Source: Magnetococcales bacterium WMHbinv6
GTDB taxonomy: Bacteria; Pseudomonadota; Magnetococcia; Magnetococcales; Magnetaquicoccaceae
Reading direction: 5' to 3'
Length of the DNA: 64,000 bases
Assembly: GCA_002753135.1 (NCBI GenBank)
Contig: PDZV01000016.1
Coordinates: 1-64,000 of the forward strand
A program made the position numbers and the translations under genes. The notes under the pieces were generated by a model. It was not told the DNA's origin, ran no database searches, and saw nothing but the letters and a program-made list of their open reading frames with translations. Position 1 is the first letter of the stretch. Each line of letters starts with the position of its first letter. Below, in pieces: positions 55,616 to 64,000 of the stretch.

Positions 55616-56461
55616 TTATGCCACCAGTCGTTCTCCCTGCATGACCAACACCGGGCAATGCGCCTTGCCGATCAGGTGGATCAACGGATTGACGTTGAAC
55701 AGGCGATCGATCATTGAGCGGTCCCGTGGTTCACAGACAATAATATCGCAGGTACGTTGACGGGCCACCTCCAGACTGGCATCGTTGGCGTCACCATCCT
55801 GCACCAACCCATCGGCATCAATCTGTGCCATTTTGGCTTTGGCCACCAGGCGATTGACCGTCTGATTGACTTCGCTGCGCCCCTCCTCTTTCTCTTCCAC
55901 CGTGGTCAGAACGGTCAAAGGCAGGTGGGCCATCTGCGCCACCGAAAAGGCCCCATCGGCTACAGCATCCCCTTCACTCAACTCCGGCGAGACCGCCAAC
56001 AACACCCCATTGGTCCAATAGGAGAACAGGCGCGGCACCACCAAAACGGAACACTCCGCCTTTTCAATAATTTTCGCCGTCGCATCCCCGACCATAAACT
56101 TGGCCATGCCACGCCGACCACGCCGACCAATAATCAGCAAGTGCGCCCCCACCTCTTTGGCCACGCTGAGAATACCGTGACTGGGATCCTTGGCCGGTCG
56201 CAACAACACCGTACTTTCGATTCCCTTCTCCCTGCACAGCTCATGGATCCGTTCCACGTTCAACGAGGCATCCTGTTCTTCCACAATCGCCGCATCCGTT
56301 CCCGGTTCCGCCATCAACAGACGCAACACAACTAATTGTGAGCCATGTTGAGTCGCCATTTCAATGCCGACCCGTTCCACCCCAGCCGAAAACTCTGAGC
56401 CGTCAGTCGCCAACAAAATAATTTTGAACTGGTTCGGATCCACCATACTGTCGTGACTCAT
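55616..56461 (-). CDS. Universal stress protein with two UspA domains
   Basis: The 281-residue protein has tandem UspA domains. The first (about 12-150) has IILLATDGSEFS and the ATP-binding signature IIGRRGRRGMAKFMVGDATA. The second (about 150-275) begins GVLLAVSPELSEGD and ends CPVLVMQGERL; its nucleotide loop is degenerate. ATG at 56461 follows gggagaga. Confidence 0.9.
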   Translation of the reverse strand: MSHDSMVDPNQFKIILLATDGSEFSAGVERVGIEMATQHGSQLVVLRLLMAEPGTDAAIVEEQDASLNVERIHELCREKGIESTVLLRPAKDPSHGILSVAKEVGAHLLIIGRRGRRGMAKFMVGDATAKIIEKAECSVLVVPRLFSYWTNGVLLAVSPELSEGDAVADGAFSVAQMAHLPLTVLTTVEEKEEGRSEVNQTVNRLVAKAKMAQIDADGLVQDGDANDASLEVARQRTCDIIVCEPRDRSMIDRLFNVNPLIHLIGKAHCPVLVMQGERLVA

Positions 56462-56734
56462 GATCTCTCCCTTGGCAAATATTCTCCCCGCATGCAGCAC
56501 CCCCCTTAGGCACGAAAAGAGACGAATGCCGCTGCACACACGCATTCTTTACCGCGTATGGTATGCGGAAAGTGCATCCGCTTCAAGGCGATTGTGAAAC
56601 AGAACCATCAATCTGAAATATTTTTCACATTGATTCTGCCAGGAAACCCTGCATGAATGGTATTTAGACGCTTCATGTTCGCAAAAAAAATCTCAATATC
56701 TTAAAAAAATTTCACATTCCTGCTTGCCGTCTTC
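56462..56734. other. Intergenic region between the stress gene and mgtE
   Basis: The first half holds the divergent promoter of the stress gene. It includes small hairpins (gcggaaagtgcatccgc at about 56565-56582) and AT-rich runs (56680-56720). I looked for a magnesium (M-box) or YkoK-type leader and found none. No gene is credible. Confidence 0.45.
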
Positions 56735-56764
56735 TTGACGCCAACAAAAGGGTACGATTATAGT
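56735..56764 (+). promoter_or_regulatory. Likely sigma-70 promoter of the mgtE pair
   Basis: ttgacg and tatagt are 18 bases apart, about 80 bases before the first mgtE start, which itself has a perfect ribosome binding site (gggagg). Confidence 0.5.
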
Positions 56765-56845
56765 GGCTGACCGTAGAGGTTGCCGCTTATCCCTCTGCTC
56801 TCGCCTATTCTCGACCATCAGACCACGTAAACGGGAGGATGACCA

Positions 56846-58243
56846 ATGGCTGCGATCGTCGTCGATGAACCGCAAACTTCCCTGGGCGGCAACCAGCCAC
56901 CCATGTACGTGGAAACAATCCGCCGCCTTTATCGCAAGGGGGCCGATACGCAATTGACCCGGATCATCAGCCGACTGCTGCCCGGCGATATTGCCATGGT
57001 GATCAATTCGACCGATGAACCCGAGGAGGCTGCTGATCTGTTCAACCTGATCACCCAGCCGACACAGGCCGGAGAGACGCTGCAAAATCTCAAAGAAGAG
57101 CATCAAATCCACATCATCTCCACCTGCACGCTCGACCGTGCCGTGGCGGTGCTGGAAAATTTGCCGCCGGACACCCGCAGCCGTATTCTCAGCAAGCTGA
57201 ATCCGGAAGTGGGTTCACACATCATGAACGCCCTCGGCCAGGAGACCCGCAAGGAGGTGCAAAGCCTTCTGCAGTATCTGCCTGATACCGCCGGTACCTT
57301 GATGACCACCCAGTTTTTCGCCATCGATGAGAACACCACCGCCCGGCAAACTCTGGAGACCTTGCGCAGCCTGCCCTATCACGAATTTGTTTTTTACGTC
57401 TACGTTCTGGACGAGCATAACCGTCTGATCGGGGTCAGCTCTCTGCGCCGTCTGCTGCTCTCCTCAGCCGACAAGCGGGTGGGCGACATCATGGATCGCC
57501 GCGTGCAGACCGTCAACGTCGACAGCCCGCAGGAGGAGGCCGCCAAACTGGTGACCGCCCACGATCTGATGGCCATCCCGGTCGTCAACGATCAAGGGGT
57601 GTTGCGTGGTATCATCACCGTCGATGATCTGATCCATGTCATCCAAAATGCCGACACCCAATCGATGCTCAAATCGGTGGGTGCCGACTCGGATCAATCG
57701 CAGGGTATTCTGACTCAGGCCATTACCAGCATTGCCCGCAATCGCCTGCCCTGGCTGCTGGCACCCTTTCTCGGTGGCCTCTTTGCCGCCTGGACTCTGG
57801 GTGAATTTGAAGAGACCATGTCCCGGGTGATTCAATTGAGCTTTTTCATGCCGATGATTTTCGGTATGGCGGGCAATGTGGGTAGCCAAACCGCCGTCGT
57901 CGCCGTGCGTGGCCTCGCCACCGGCGTCATTCAGGTCAGCGACTATTTTGCTCTTCTGTTCAAAGAGACCAAAACCGGCATTTTGATCGGACTGTTTTAT
58001 GGTGTCTGCCTGTCACTCTACGCCATGTTGGTCTTTAAAAGCTCTACCCTGGCCTTTGTCGTGGGCATCAGCATTTTGTCCAATATCACCTACGCCGGGG
58101 TGATTGCCTCCAGTCTGCCGTTGCTCTTGCAACGCATGGGGCATGATCCGGCCATCGGCGGTGGTCCCTATGTGCTTACCACCGTTGATGTACTCGGGGT
58201 GATCAACTATTTGATGATCGCCACCGTCGTCTACGGCTTCTGA
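56846..58243 (+). CDS. mgtE: MgtE-type magnesium transporter (first of a tandem pair)
   Basis: The 465-residue protein has an N-terminal superhelical domain (about 15-140), two CBS domains (about 150-280; LPDTAGTLM, VDDLIHVI) and five membrane segments with MAGNVGSQTAVVAVRGLATG, the MgtE signature that lines the pore. MgtE is a Mg-gated channel. The next gene is a paralogue 42 bases later. Confidence 0.92.
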   Translation: MAAIVVDEPQTSLGGNQPPMYVETIRRLYRKGADTQLTRIISRLLPGDIAMVINSTDEPEEAADLFNLITQPTQAGETLQNLKEEHQIHIISTCTLDRAVAVLENLPPDTRSRILSKLNPEVGSHIMNALGQETRKEVQSLLQYLPDTAGTLMTTQFFAIDENTTARQTLETLRSLPYHEFVFYVYVLDEHNRLIGVSSLRRLLLSSADKRVGDIMDRRVQTVNVDSPQEEAAKLVTAHDLMAIPVVNDQGVLRGIITVDDLIHVIQNADTQSMLKSVGADSDQSQGILTQAITSIARNRLPWLLAPFLGGLFAAWTLGEFEETMSRVIQLSFFMPMIFGMAGNVGSQTAVVAVRGLATGVIQVSDYFALLFKETKTGILIGLFYGVCLSLYAMLVFKSSTLAFVVGISILSNITYAGVIASSLPLLLQRMGHDPAIGGGPYVLTTVDVLGVINYLMIATVVYGF

Positions 58244-58284
58244 TACCGTCCCCTCGCCAACCTTTGACGTCCAGGATAACTGCT

Positions 58285-59679
58285 ATGGCCATGATGGATC
58301 TGGAAGAGAGCAAATCGGCACCTTCCCAACCACCAAAAAATAATATCGCCGAGGCCATCGTCCGCCTGCATCGCCGTGGTGCCGGTACCCATCTTTCGCA
58401 ACTGCTCAGCAAACTGAAAGCCGCTGATATTGCCACCGTCCTCAACAGTTTCCCGGAAGAGCGGACCCAGGAGGTGTTTGCAACCATTACCCCCGCCATC
58501 CATGCGGCGCAGGTGGTGGAACTGCTGAATGATTCCCATACCCGGTTTATTTTTCGCCAACTCCCCACCGATCAGGCATGGTCTATCCTCAATAATCTGC
58601 CGATGGAGGTGCGTACCGTCATTCTGAGCAAACTGGATGATGCCACCAGTGAACGACTGCAAGATGCCCTGGAAATCCGTCAAATGCCACAACGCCCGGT
58701 GGACAATTTTTCCTACAAGGAAAATACCGCTGGCAGCCTGATGGAGACCAACATTTTGGCTCTGCCACAAACAATGACCTCTGCCGAAGCGATCCGCACC
58801 ATCCAGGAGATGACCGATCAAAATTCCATCTTCTATCTTTATGTTATCGATGAGATGCACCGGCTCACCGGCGTCTGCTCCCTGCGCCGCCTGATTCTGG
58901 CCAATCCGGATAAATTGTTGATGGAGTTCACCACCACACGACTGGTCAAAGTTCATGTGGACTCCCCGCAAGGCAATGTTGCCAAACTGATCTCCCGCCA
59001 CCGGCTCCTGGCCGTGCCGGTTGTCGATGAGCTTGGCATGCTGGTCGGACAGATCACCATCGATAATCTGATCGACATCATCCAGGAAGAAAACACCGAA
59101 TCGATCATGAAAATGGCCGGTATCGGTTCCAGCAAAGCCAATGTTCTCAGCCAATCTCCCTGGCAGATTTTTGCCACCCGGGTACCCTGGCTGATTACCG
59201 CTTTCGTTGCCTACCTGCTCATTTCCGCCATCCTGGACGGCTTTGAACACACCCTTGCTGCCGTCGTGCAGCTGGCTTTCTTTTTTCCCATCGTTATCGG
59301 CATGTCTGGCAACGCGGGCAGCCAAACCGGTGCCGTGGTGGTACGCGGTCTGGCCCTCGGCACGCTGCACGAAGGCCACTTTTTCAAGTTGCTCTTCCGC
59401 GAAGTGGGGGTCAATGTCATTCAAGGCAGCGTCTACGGCTCCGCCCTCGGTCTGGCCTCCTATTTCTTTTTCCAAAACCATCTGTTGTCGATGACCCTCG
59501 GCATTGCCATGACCCTGAGTATCGCCTGTTCTGCGGCGATTGCCATGTCGTTGCCTTTCTTTTTCAAGAAAATGGGGGCCGATCCGGCGGTTGCCGCCGG
59601 ACCATTGGCCCTGGCCTTTATCGATATGGTCGGCTCGGTCAATTATCTGACCGTCGCCTTTTTGATGTTTTCACCGTAA
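58285..59679 (+). CDS. mgtE: MgtE-type magnesium transporter (second of a tandem pair)
   Basis: The 464-residue paralogue of the upstream protein has the same order: N domain, CBS pair (ENTAGSLMETNILALP; ITIDNLIDIIQ), five helices with MSGNAGSQTGAVVVRGLALG. ATG at 58285 is chosen (agga 8 bases before); a TTG at 58264 lacks signals. By eye the two proteins share perhaps a third of their residues, so the duplication is old and they may differ in ion or regulation. It is convergent with the CheA-type kinase gene. Confidence 0.92.
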   Translation: MAMMDLEESKSAPSQPPKNNIAEAIVRLHRRGAGTHLSQLLSKLKAADIATVLNSFPEERTQEVFATITPAIHAAQVVELLNDSHTRFIFRQLPTDQAWSILNNLPMEVRTVILSKLDDATSERLQDALEIRQMPQRPVDNFSYKENTAGSLMETNILALPQTMTSAEAIRTIQEMTDQNSIFYLYVIDEMHRLTGVCSLRRLILANPDKLLMEFTTTRLVKVHVDSPQGNVAKLISRHRLLAVPVVDELGMLVGQITIDNLIDIIQEENTESIMKMAGIGSSKANVLSQSPWQIFATRVPWLITAFVAYLLISAILDGFEHTLAAVVQLAFFFPIVIGMSGNAGSQTGAVVVRGLALGTLHEGHFFKLLFREVGVNVIQGSVYGSALGLASYFFFQNHLLSMTLGIAMTLSIACSAAIAMSLPFFFKKMGADPAVAAGPLALAFIDMVGSVNYLTVAFLMFSP

Positions 59680-59724
59680 CGAAGTGATAAGCCACAGGTC
59701 GGCGTCGAACGTCGGCCTGCGGCT

Positions 59725-62001
59725 CTATTCGCCTAACAAATTGCGCACCGTATCCAACAGATGGTCCTGGTCAAAGGCCCCCTTGACAATGTAGGCCGAG
59801 GCCCCGGCCTCGATGCCACGCCGTTTATCCTCCTCTTTGTCGCGCGAGGTGACCAGAATGATCGGTGTGTGGCGATAGCGTTCATGGCGACGCAGTTTGC
59901 GCGTCAAAGAAAAACCATCCAATAACGGCATCTCCACGTCGGTCAATACCAGATCAAAAACATCGGCAACCGCTTTGCTGTACCCCTCTTCGCCATTTTC
60001 CGCCAGGCTGACCCGATAGCCCGCCGCCTGCAGGATGGCCTGCTCAATCTCCCGGTTGGTGCGCGTATCATCCACCACCAGCAGATGCCGCCCCTGGCGC
60101 AACACCCCTGATTTGCTCTCTCCAAACCGCTCCGCCCCCATCTCCTGCACCCGCTTCCAGAGCAGAACACCATCCAGGACCAGGACAATTTCATTATGTC
60201 CAGAAATCATCATCCCGGAGGCAAAGGGATGCCGACGCATGAAATAGGGCAGCGGCTTCAACACCACCACCTCCTCATCGACCAAGGCATCACACAACAG
60301 ACCCCGGTTGCCCTGGGCATTGGCCAAAATCAACAGCAAACGCCGCCGACTCTGTTCTTCTTTCTCTGGCAACAGCGATGGTTTTATCCCCAACACATCC
60401 TGCAAGGCCACAACCGGTATCATCTGTTCGCGCAGAGGCAACGTTTTGTTGCCCAGCACCGTCAGCAGCTCTTCTTCGCTCACCGCGACAATCTCTGCCA
60501 CCGCCGCCCCGGGAATGGCCAACAACACCCCCGCCACCCGCAACAGCAATACCCGCACCGTGGCCAAGGTCAACGGCAAACGCAACAGAAATCTGGTCCC
60601 CTGTCCGGCCTCGCTCTCCACCCGGATCGAACCCTGCAACTCTTGGACAATATTTTTTTTCACCACATCCATGCCCACACCACGGCCCGACAGATCGGTC
60701 ACCGTGGCCTGGGTACTCAAACCGGGATGAAAGATCAGCTCCAACACCTCGCTGGCCGAAAGCTGTGTGGCCGCCTCTGCGCTGAGCAGCTGTTTTTCTT
60801 TCGCCACCGCGATCAGCCGCTGCCGATCGATCCCTTTGCCGTCATCGCGCAGTTCAATGGTGACATCGCCCCCCTGGGTACCGGCCAACACCTGAATGGT
60901 CCCTTGCGGCTCCTTGCCAAGCCGCTGCCGCTCTTCCGGCAACTCGATGCCATGATCCACCGCGTTGCGCAGCAAATGGAGAAACACATCGCCCAATTTT
61001 TCGATGATCACCCGATCCAGGCGGGTTTCCCCACCGCGCACCTGCAGGGTGATCTCTTTGCTGCTGGCCTTGGCCAAATCCCGTACCAGGCGGGGCAACA
61101 TGTCAAACAGGGTGGTCAACGGCAACAGGCGCATTTCCAGGGTGTGGGCATACAAAGCATCCAACACCTGATCCAACAGGGTGACATCGGCCCCCATCTG
61201 CGCCAACGTCTGCTGCAACTGCAGCGTCAAACTCTGCAGCCCCTTGGAAGGTCGATCATCCGCCAGACGACTGCACAACTGATGCGCCTGGCGCACATCC
61301 GCCAGGCGCTGCTTGATCCGTTTGCGGAAAAACAGAGACTCGCCCACCGTCTGCAACAGGCGATCAATCTGCTGGGCATCCATACGGATGGTGGCATCGC
61401 TGCTGCGCCCGATGGAACGCATTGCCGGAACCCGTGCTGCTGCCAGCGGACGCCGTGCGCTCTCCTCGCCAGGAGGTGGCGGCATGCCGCTGACGAACGG
61501 CGGGCTGGCCGATGCCAGTGGTGCCGCTGGCGGCTCCGCCGGTGCAGGAGACGGCACGGCGGCAGGGAGCGGGGCGGGCGGGGCGGGCATACTCTCTTCA
61601 AACCGACCTGCCGCCATCTGTTCCAGGGCCTGACAGAGCGCCTCATCTTCCACCAACTCACCCGCACCGCTGGCCACCTGCTCCAACAAACCACGCAAGG
61701 CATCCAAACCCGCCAGCAACAGATCCCCCATACGTGGCGACCAGGCGATGCGCTGCTCACGCAACGCCCCCAACACATCCTCCATCTTGTGCGCGGTCAG
61801 AGAAATGGCCGGGAAACGCATCATCCGCGCGGCCCCTTTCACGGTATGGGCTGCCCGGAAAAATCCATCCACATCCGTCGCTGCCAGAGCCGCTGCTGGC
61901 GGCAACTGCTCCCACAACAACAAACAACGCTCCATCTCGCCCACATGGCTGTGGGCATCGGCCAAAAAGGAGGCAATAAATTGCGCCCGGTTCAAGGCCA
62001 T
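59725..62001 (-). CDS. CheA-type hybrid histidine kinase with C-terminal receiver
   Basis: The 758-residue protein has an Hpt domain with phospho-acceptor His52 (AAHTVKGAARM), a Pro/Ala-rich linker (about 140-195), a dimer domain, an ATPase domain (LLRNAVDHGIELPEER; DDGKGIDRQRL; GRGVGMDVV), a CheW-like domain (about 490-620), and a receiver with Asp688 (LTDVEMP). This order is that of CheA fused to CheY, as in alternative chemosensory or type-IV-pilus (ChpA-like) systems. Its gene follows the chemoreceptor by one base. No cheB or cheR is visible. Confidence 0.92.
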   Translation of the reverse strand: MALNRAQFIASFLADAHSHVGEMERCLLLWEQLPPAAALAATDVDGFFRAAHTVKGAARMMRFPAISLTAHKMEDVLGALREQRIAWSPRMGDLLLAGLDALRGLLEQVASGAGELVEDEALCQALEQMAAGRFEESMPAPPAPLPAAVPSPAPAEPPAAPLASASPPFVSGMPPPPGEESARRPLAAARVPAMRSIGRSSDATIRMDAQQIDRLLQTVGESLFFRKRIKQRLADVRQAHQLCSRLADDRPSKGLQSLTLQLQQTLAQMGADVTLLDQVLDALYAHTLEMRLLPLTTLFDMLPRLVRDLAKASSKEITLQVRGGETRLDRVIIEKLGDVFLHLLRNAVDHGIELPEERQRLGKEPQGTIQVLAGTQGGDVTIELRDDGKGIDRQRLIAVAKEKQLLSAEAATQLSASEVLELIFHPGLSTQATVTDLSGRGVGMDVVKKNIVQELQGSIRVESEAGQGTRFLLRLPLTLATVRVLLLRVAGVLLAIPGAAVAEIVAVSEEELLTVLGNKTLPLREQMIPVVALQDVLGIKPSLLPEKEEQSRRRLLLILANAQGNRGLLCDALVDEEVVVLKPLPYFMRRHPFASGMMISGHNEIVLVLDGVLLWKRVQEMGAERFGESKSGVLRQGRHLLVVDDTRTNREIEQAILQAAGYRVSLAENGEEGYSKAVADVFDLVLTDVEMPLLDGFSLTRKLRRHERYRHTPIILVTSRDKEEDKRRGIEAGASAYIVKGAFDQDHLLDTVRNLLGE

Positions 62002-62002
62002 A

Positions 62003-63931
62003 TCAGCCGTCCGATGCCAGAGTGAGCCGTACCTCGGTCAATTTGAAACGGGCCACCTGCTCCTTCTGATTCTGGGCCAAATGGGTCATCTCTTTGATTC
62101 CCTGACTGATCTGGTTGAGCGAAGCCGAACTTTGCTGAATGCCCTGCTCGATCCCCTGCAAGGCGACCAAAATCTGCCGGTTGGCGGTCTCCTGCTGCTG
62201 GGTGGCCAAAGAGATCTGCTGGGTAGCATCGGTGGTACTGCCCACCCCTTCCACCACCTCCGCCAACATGCGCGCCGCACGCATGCTGATCTCCATCCCC
62301 TCTTCCACCTGTTCGGCATCACGCCGGGCCGCCTCCACCAATCGTTCGATGGTGGCATGAATCTGTTCGACCCGCGCCGCAATATGACCGGTGGACTCCA
62401 TCACCGAATCGGCCAAACGACGAATCTCCGAGGCCACCACCCCGAACCGTTTGCCCGCCTCCCCGGCGCTGGCCGCCTCCAGGGCGGCGTTAAAGGCCAA
62501 CAATTTGGTCTGATCGGCAATCGCGTTGATGATGTTCATGATTTCGGTGATCTCCACCGATTTTTTCCCCAACTCGGCAATCGCCCGGCCACTGCGCCGG
62601 TTGGCTTTGGTAATTTTTTTCATCCGATCGATGACCACCGCCATCTCTGCCGCGCTTTGGTTGGTCTTTGACCAGGCATCGCTCGACATCTGCAACACCC
62701 GACGGGCATTGTCGGCAATCTGCGCTGATGAGGAGGACAACTCCTCCATGGTACAGGTGATTTCGGTGACCGAAGCCACCTGTTGCACCGCCGTTGTCGA
62801 TTGCTGCTCGACCGCCGCCGAAATTTCCGCCGAAGAGCGGTTGACATTATCCGTGACATGCAGCACCGCCCGAATGGATCGTTCCAAGCCATCCGCCAAC
62901 CGGTTGGCTGCATCCATGATCTGGAACAGTTCATTGCGAAACTGCAGCGGTACGCGAAAATGAAAACTTAAATCACCACTGGCCAACTGATCCAGGCCGC
63001 TGGGGACCTTATGCAGATAGCGCTGGAAAATTTTTCCGACCCATAAACCGAGTACCACGGTCAAGAGTACCCCGGTCGAAGTACCGATCAGGCTGCTCCA
63101 TTGGGTACGCCGCACCTCCGACTCGGTGGCGACCACCTGTTTGGCCATTTTTTGATCCATCCACTGCATTTGCCGCTGCACATCTTCAGTAATTTTTTGT
63201 GCCGTCTTTTCCATGCTGGCAATGGTGTGCGCCACCTGGGAATCGACGGCCACCAACAGGTCCAAAGTCTGCTGATAGGGGGCCATTTCCAGTGTCTTGC
63301 GCACTTTTGCCAGCGATTCGCTGGCATCCCGGGCCAGGCGATCCAACACCACCCGCAAACCGTGCGCCCGCCCCTCGCTCGGATCGGCCATATAATCCAC
63401 TTCGGCCAAATGCAAATCGGCCAGTGCCGACTCCAGTGAGCGGTTTTCCAGCTCATAGATTTGAATTTCAATCGTCTCCCGCTGGCGACTCAAGGTCTGG
63501 CGCAGGGATTGACTCTGGGTAATCGCTTCGGTCAACTGGGCAAAGGCAGCGGCATATTCGCGCAAATCGGTGCGAATGGCCTCGATGGCCTCTCCGCCCA
63601 GTTCAGCAATCTGCTTTTGCAGCTCGTTGAGCAGGGGCTGCATCGGTTTGGCCGACTCCAGCTGGCGGCTCAATTGCACCTTCATGCGCACATTTTCCGC
63701 CTGTGCCACCCCCAGCGAAACCAGACGCCAGCCATCCTTGTCGCGCAGGCCCCGGTACAAATCCCGATTGACCTCCTGCACATCCCCCAAAGAGGCAAGG
63801 TTGAGAGAGATGACCGCCAGAAAAAGGACCAGGGACACCCCGGAGGTCAAGCGCATCCAGGTAGCAATGGTAAAGCGGGCAAACAGTTCCGAACGATTGT
63901 GCAGCGACCAACGCCAAATGCCGTCCACCAT
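62003..63931 (-). CDS. Methyl-accepting chemoreceptor (PilJ-like)
   Basis: The 642-residue protein has transmembrane segments at about 27-47 and 283-304, a large helical periplasmic sensor (about 48-282) with no recognisable ligand pocket, a HAMP-like region, and a signalling domain whose hairpin tip is ADQTKLLAFNAALEAASAGE. It starts with ggaggg 8 bases upstream. It is immediately upstream of the CheA-type kinase, so it is its natural input. A further gene end lies at 63950-64000 on the same strand. Confidence 0.92.
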   Translation of the reverse strand: MVDGIWRWSLHNRSELFARFTIATWMRLTSGVSLVLFLAVISLNLASLGDVQEVNRDLYRGLRDKDGWRLVSLGVAQAENVRMKVQLSRQLESAKPMQPLLNELQKQIAELGGEAIEAIRTDLREYAAAFAQLTEAITQSQSLRQTLSRQRETIEIQIYELENRSLESALADLHLAEVDYMADPSEGRAHGLRVVLDRLARDASESLAKVRKTLEMAPYQQTLDLLVAVDSQVAHTIASMEKTAQKITEDVQRQMQWMDQKMAKQVVATESEVRRTQWSSLIGTSTGVLLTVVLGLWVGKIFQRYLHKVPSGLDQLASGDLSFHFRVPLQFRNELFQIMDAANRLADGLERSIRAVLHVTDNVNRSSAEISAAVEQQSTTAVQQVASVTEITCTMEELSSSSAQIADNARRVLQMSSDAWSKTNQSAAEMAVVIDRMKKITKANRRSGRAIAELGKKSVEITEIMNIINAIADQTKLLAFNAALEAASAGEAGKRFGVVASEIRRLADSVMESTGHIAARVEQIHATIERLVEAARRDAEQVEEGMEISMRAARMLAEVVEGVGSTTDATQQISLATQQQETANRQILVALQGIEQGIQQSSASLNQISQGIKEMTHLAQNQKEQVARFKLTEVRLTLASDG

Positions 63932-63949
63932 AACCCATACCCTCCGTTT

Positions 63950-64000
63950 CTACTCTGGTTTGATCTGTTGTAACCGGTTTTGGCAGCCATCAACCAGCTC
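63950..64000 (-). CDS. C-terminal end of an upstream gene (cut by the window edge)
   Basis: The last 16 codons of a frame (ELVDGCQNRLQQIKPE) end in TAG 19 bases before the chemoreceptor start codon. The same strand and tight spacing suggest one chemosensory operon. The product cannot be identified; a coupling protein is likely only by position. Confidence 0.5.
   Translation of the reverse strand, partial: ELVDGCQNRLQQIKPE

Noticed and set aside
56462-56845. Magnesium riboswitch (M-box) ahead of mgtE
   Set aside because: I could not find the conserved M-box core elements in this leader; only a promoter and small hairpins are visible.
60196-62025. 609-codon open frame on the plus strand
   Set aside because: It is antisense to the CheA-type kinase, has Gln/His/Arg-rich nonsense composition and no ribosome binding site.

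Overview
The window looks like a chromosomal segment of a free-living, motile, Gram-negative bacterium with moderately high GC. It encodes an outer-membrane barrel protein, LpxD, a complete rod-shape operon (mreBCD-mrdA-rodA), GlnD, a sigma-54 activator, a TRAP carboxylate transporter and many chemotaxis or two-component proteins. The protein style resembles deep-branching Proteobacteria such as the Magnetococcales. That placement is an impression from the sequence only; no 16S rRNA or magnetosome gene is present.

Region by region. 1-2.05 kb is accessory DNA: AT-rich sequence, a broken copy of a universal-stress gene end, and a two-gene nucleotidyltransferase (AbiEii-like) module. 2.15-4.5 kb is a minus-strand operon of a YeiH-type transporter, a 43-residue membrane peptide and a universal stress protein. 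4.8-10.4 kb holds a small helix-turn-helix protein, a large PAS/GAF hybrid histidine kinase with its receiver partner, and an outer-membrane barrel. 10.56-12.02 kb is a miniature island: four very small overlapping genes between two copies of the 3' end of tRNA-Arg plus its terminator. 12.1-15.3 kb is rsgA and rlmKL. 15.4-17.4 kb contains a sigma-54 activator with a terminator-containing leader, followed by a sigma-54 promoter and a probable non-coding RNA ending in an intrinsic terminator. 17.6-20.6 kb is a dctPQM TRAP transporter, then nth, a VanZ-like gene, nagZ, a DUF971 gene and tRNA-Glu(CTC). 23.5-25.2 kb, just after tRNA-Glu, is another accessory patch with palindromic repeats and a hicAB pair whose hicA is frameshifted.

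25.2-38.6 kb is mostly housekeeping: a membrane protein with a striking in-frame Ala/Gly/Val repeat, fxsA, a methyltransferase-like gene, hemD, a cyclase-FHA plus PP2C phosphatase pair, hemB, a PP-loop/TusA/glycosyltransferase set, and carB. 38.6-39.6 kb has a HigB-like toxin with a damaged antitoxin and a DUF2892 protein. glnD faces away from mreB-mreC-mreD-mrdA-rodA-lpxD. That operon runs into a glycosyltransferase gene cut off by a structured inverted-repeat element at about 50.3-50.5 kb.

50.5-64 kb is a signalling-rich stretch: a haem-motif chemoreceptor, a Nit hydrolase-glutaredoxin-comF operon, a CheW gene coupled to a divergent CheW-like gene, a truncated cytochrome b561-like gene, a two-domain universal stress protein, two tandem MgtE-type magnesium transporters, and a CheA-type hybrid kinase following its chemoreceptor. 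The best candidates for something undescribed are the sigma-54 activator/ncRNA pair (arranged like LuxO-Qrr), the tRNA-Arg mini-island, and the repeat-built transmembrane protein.
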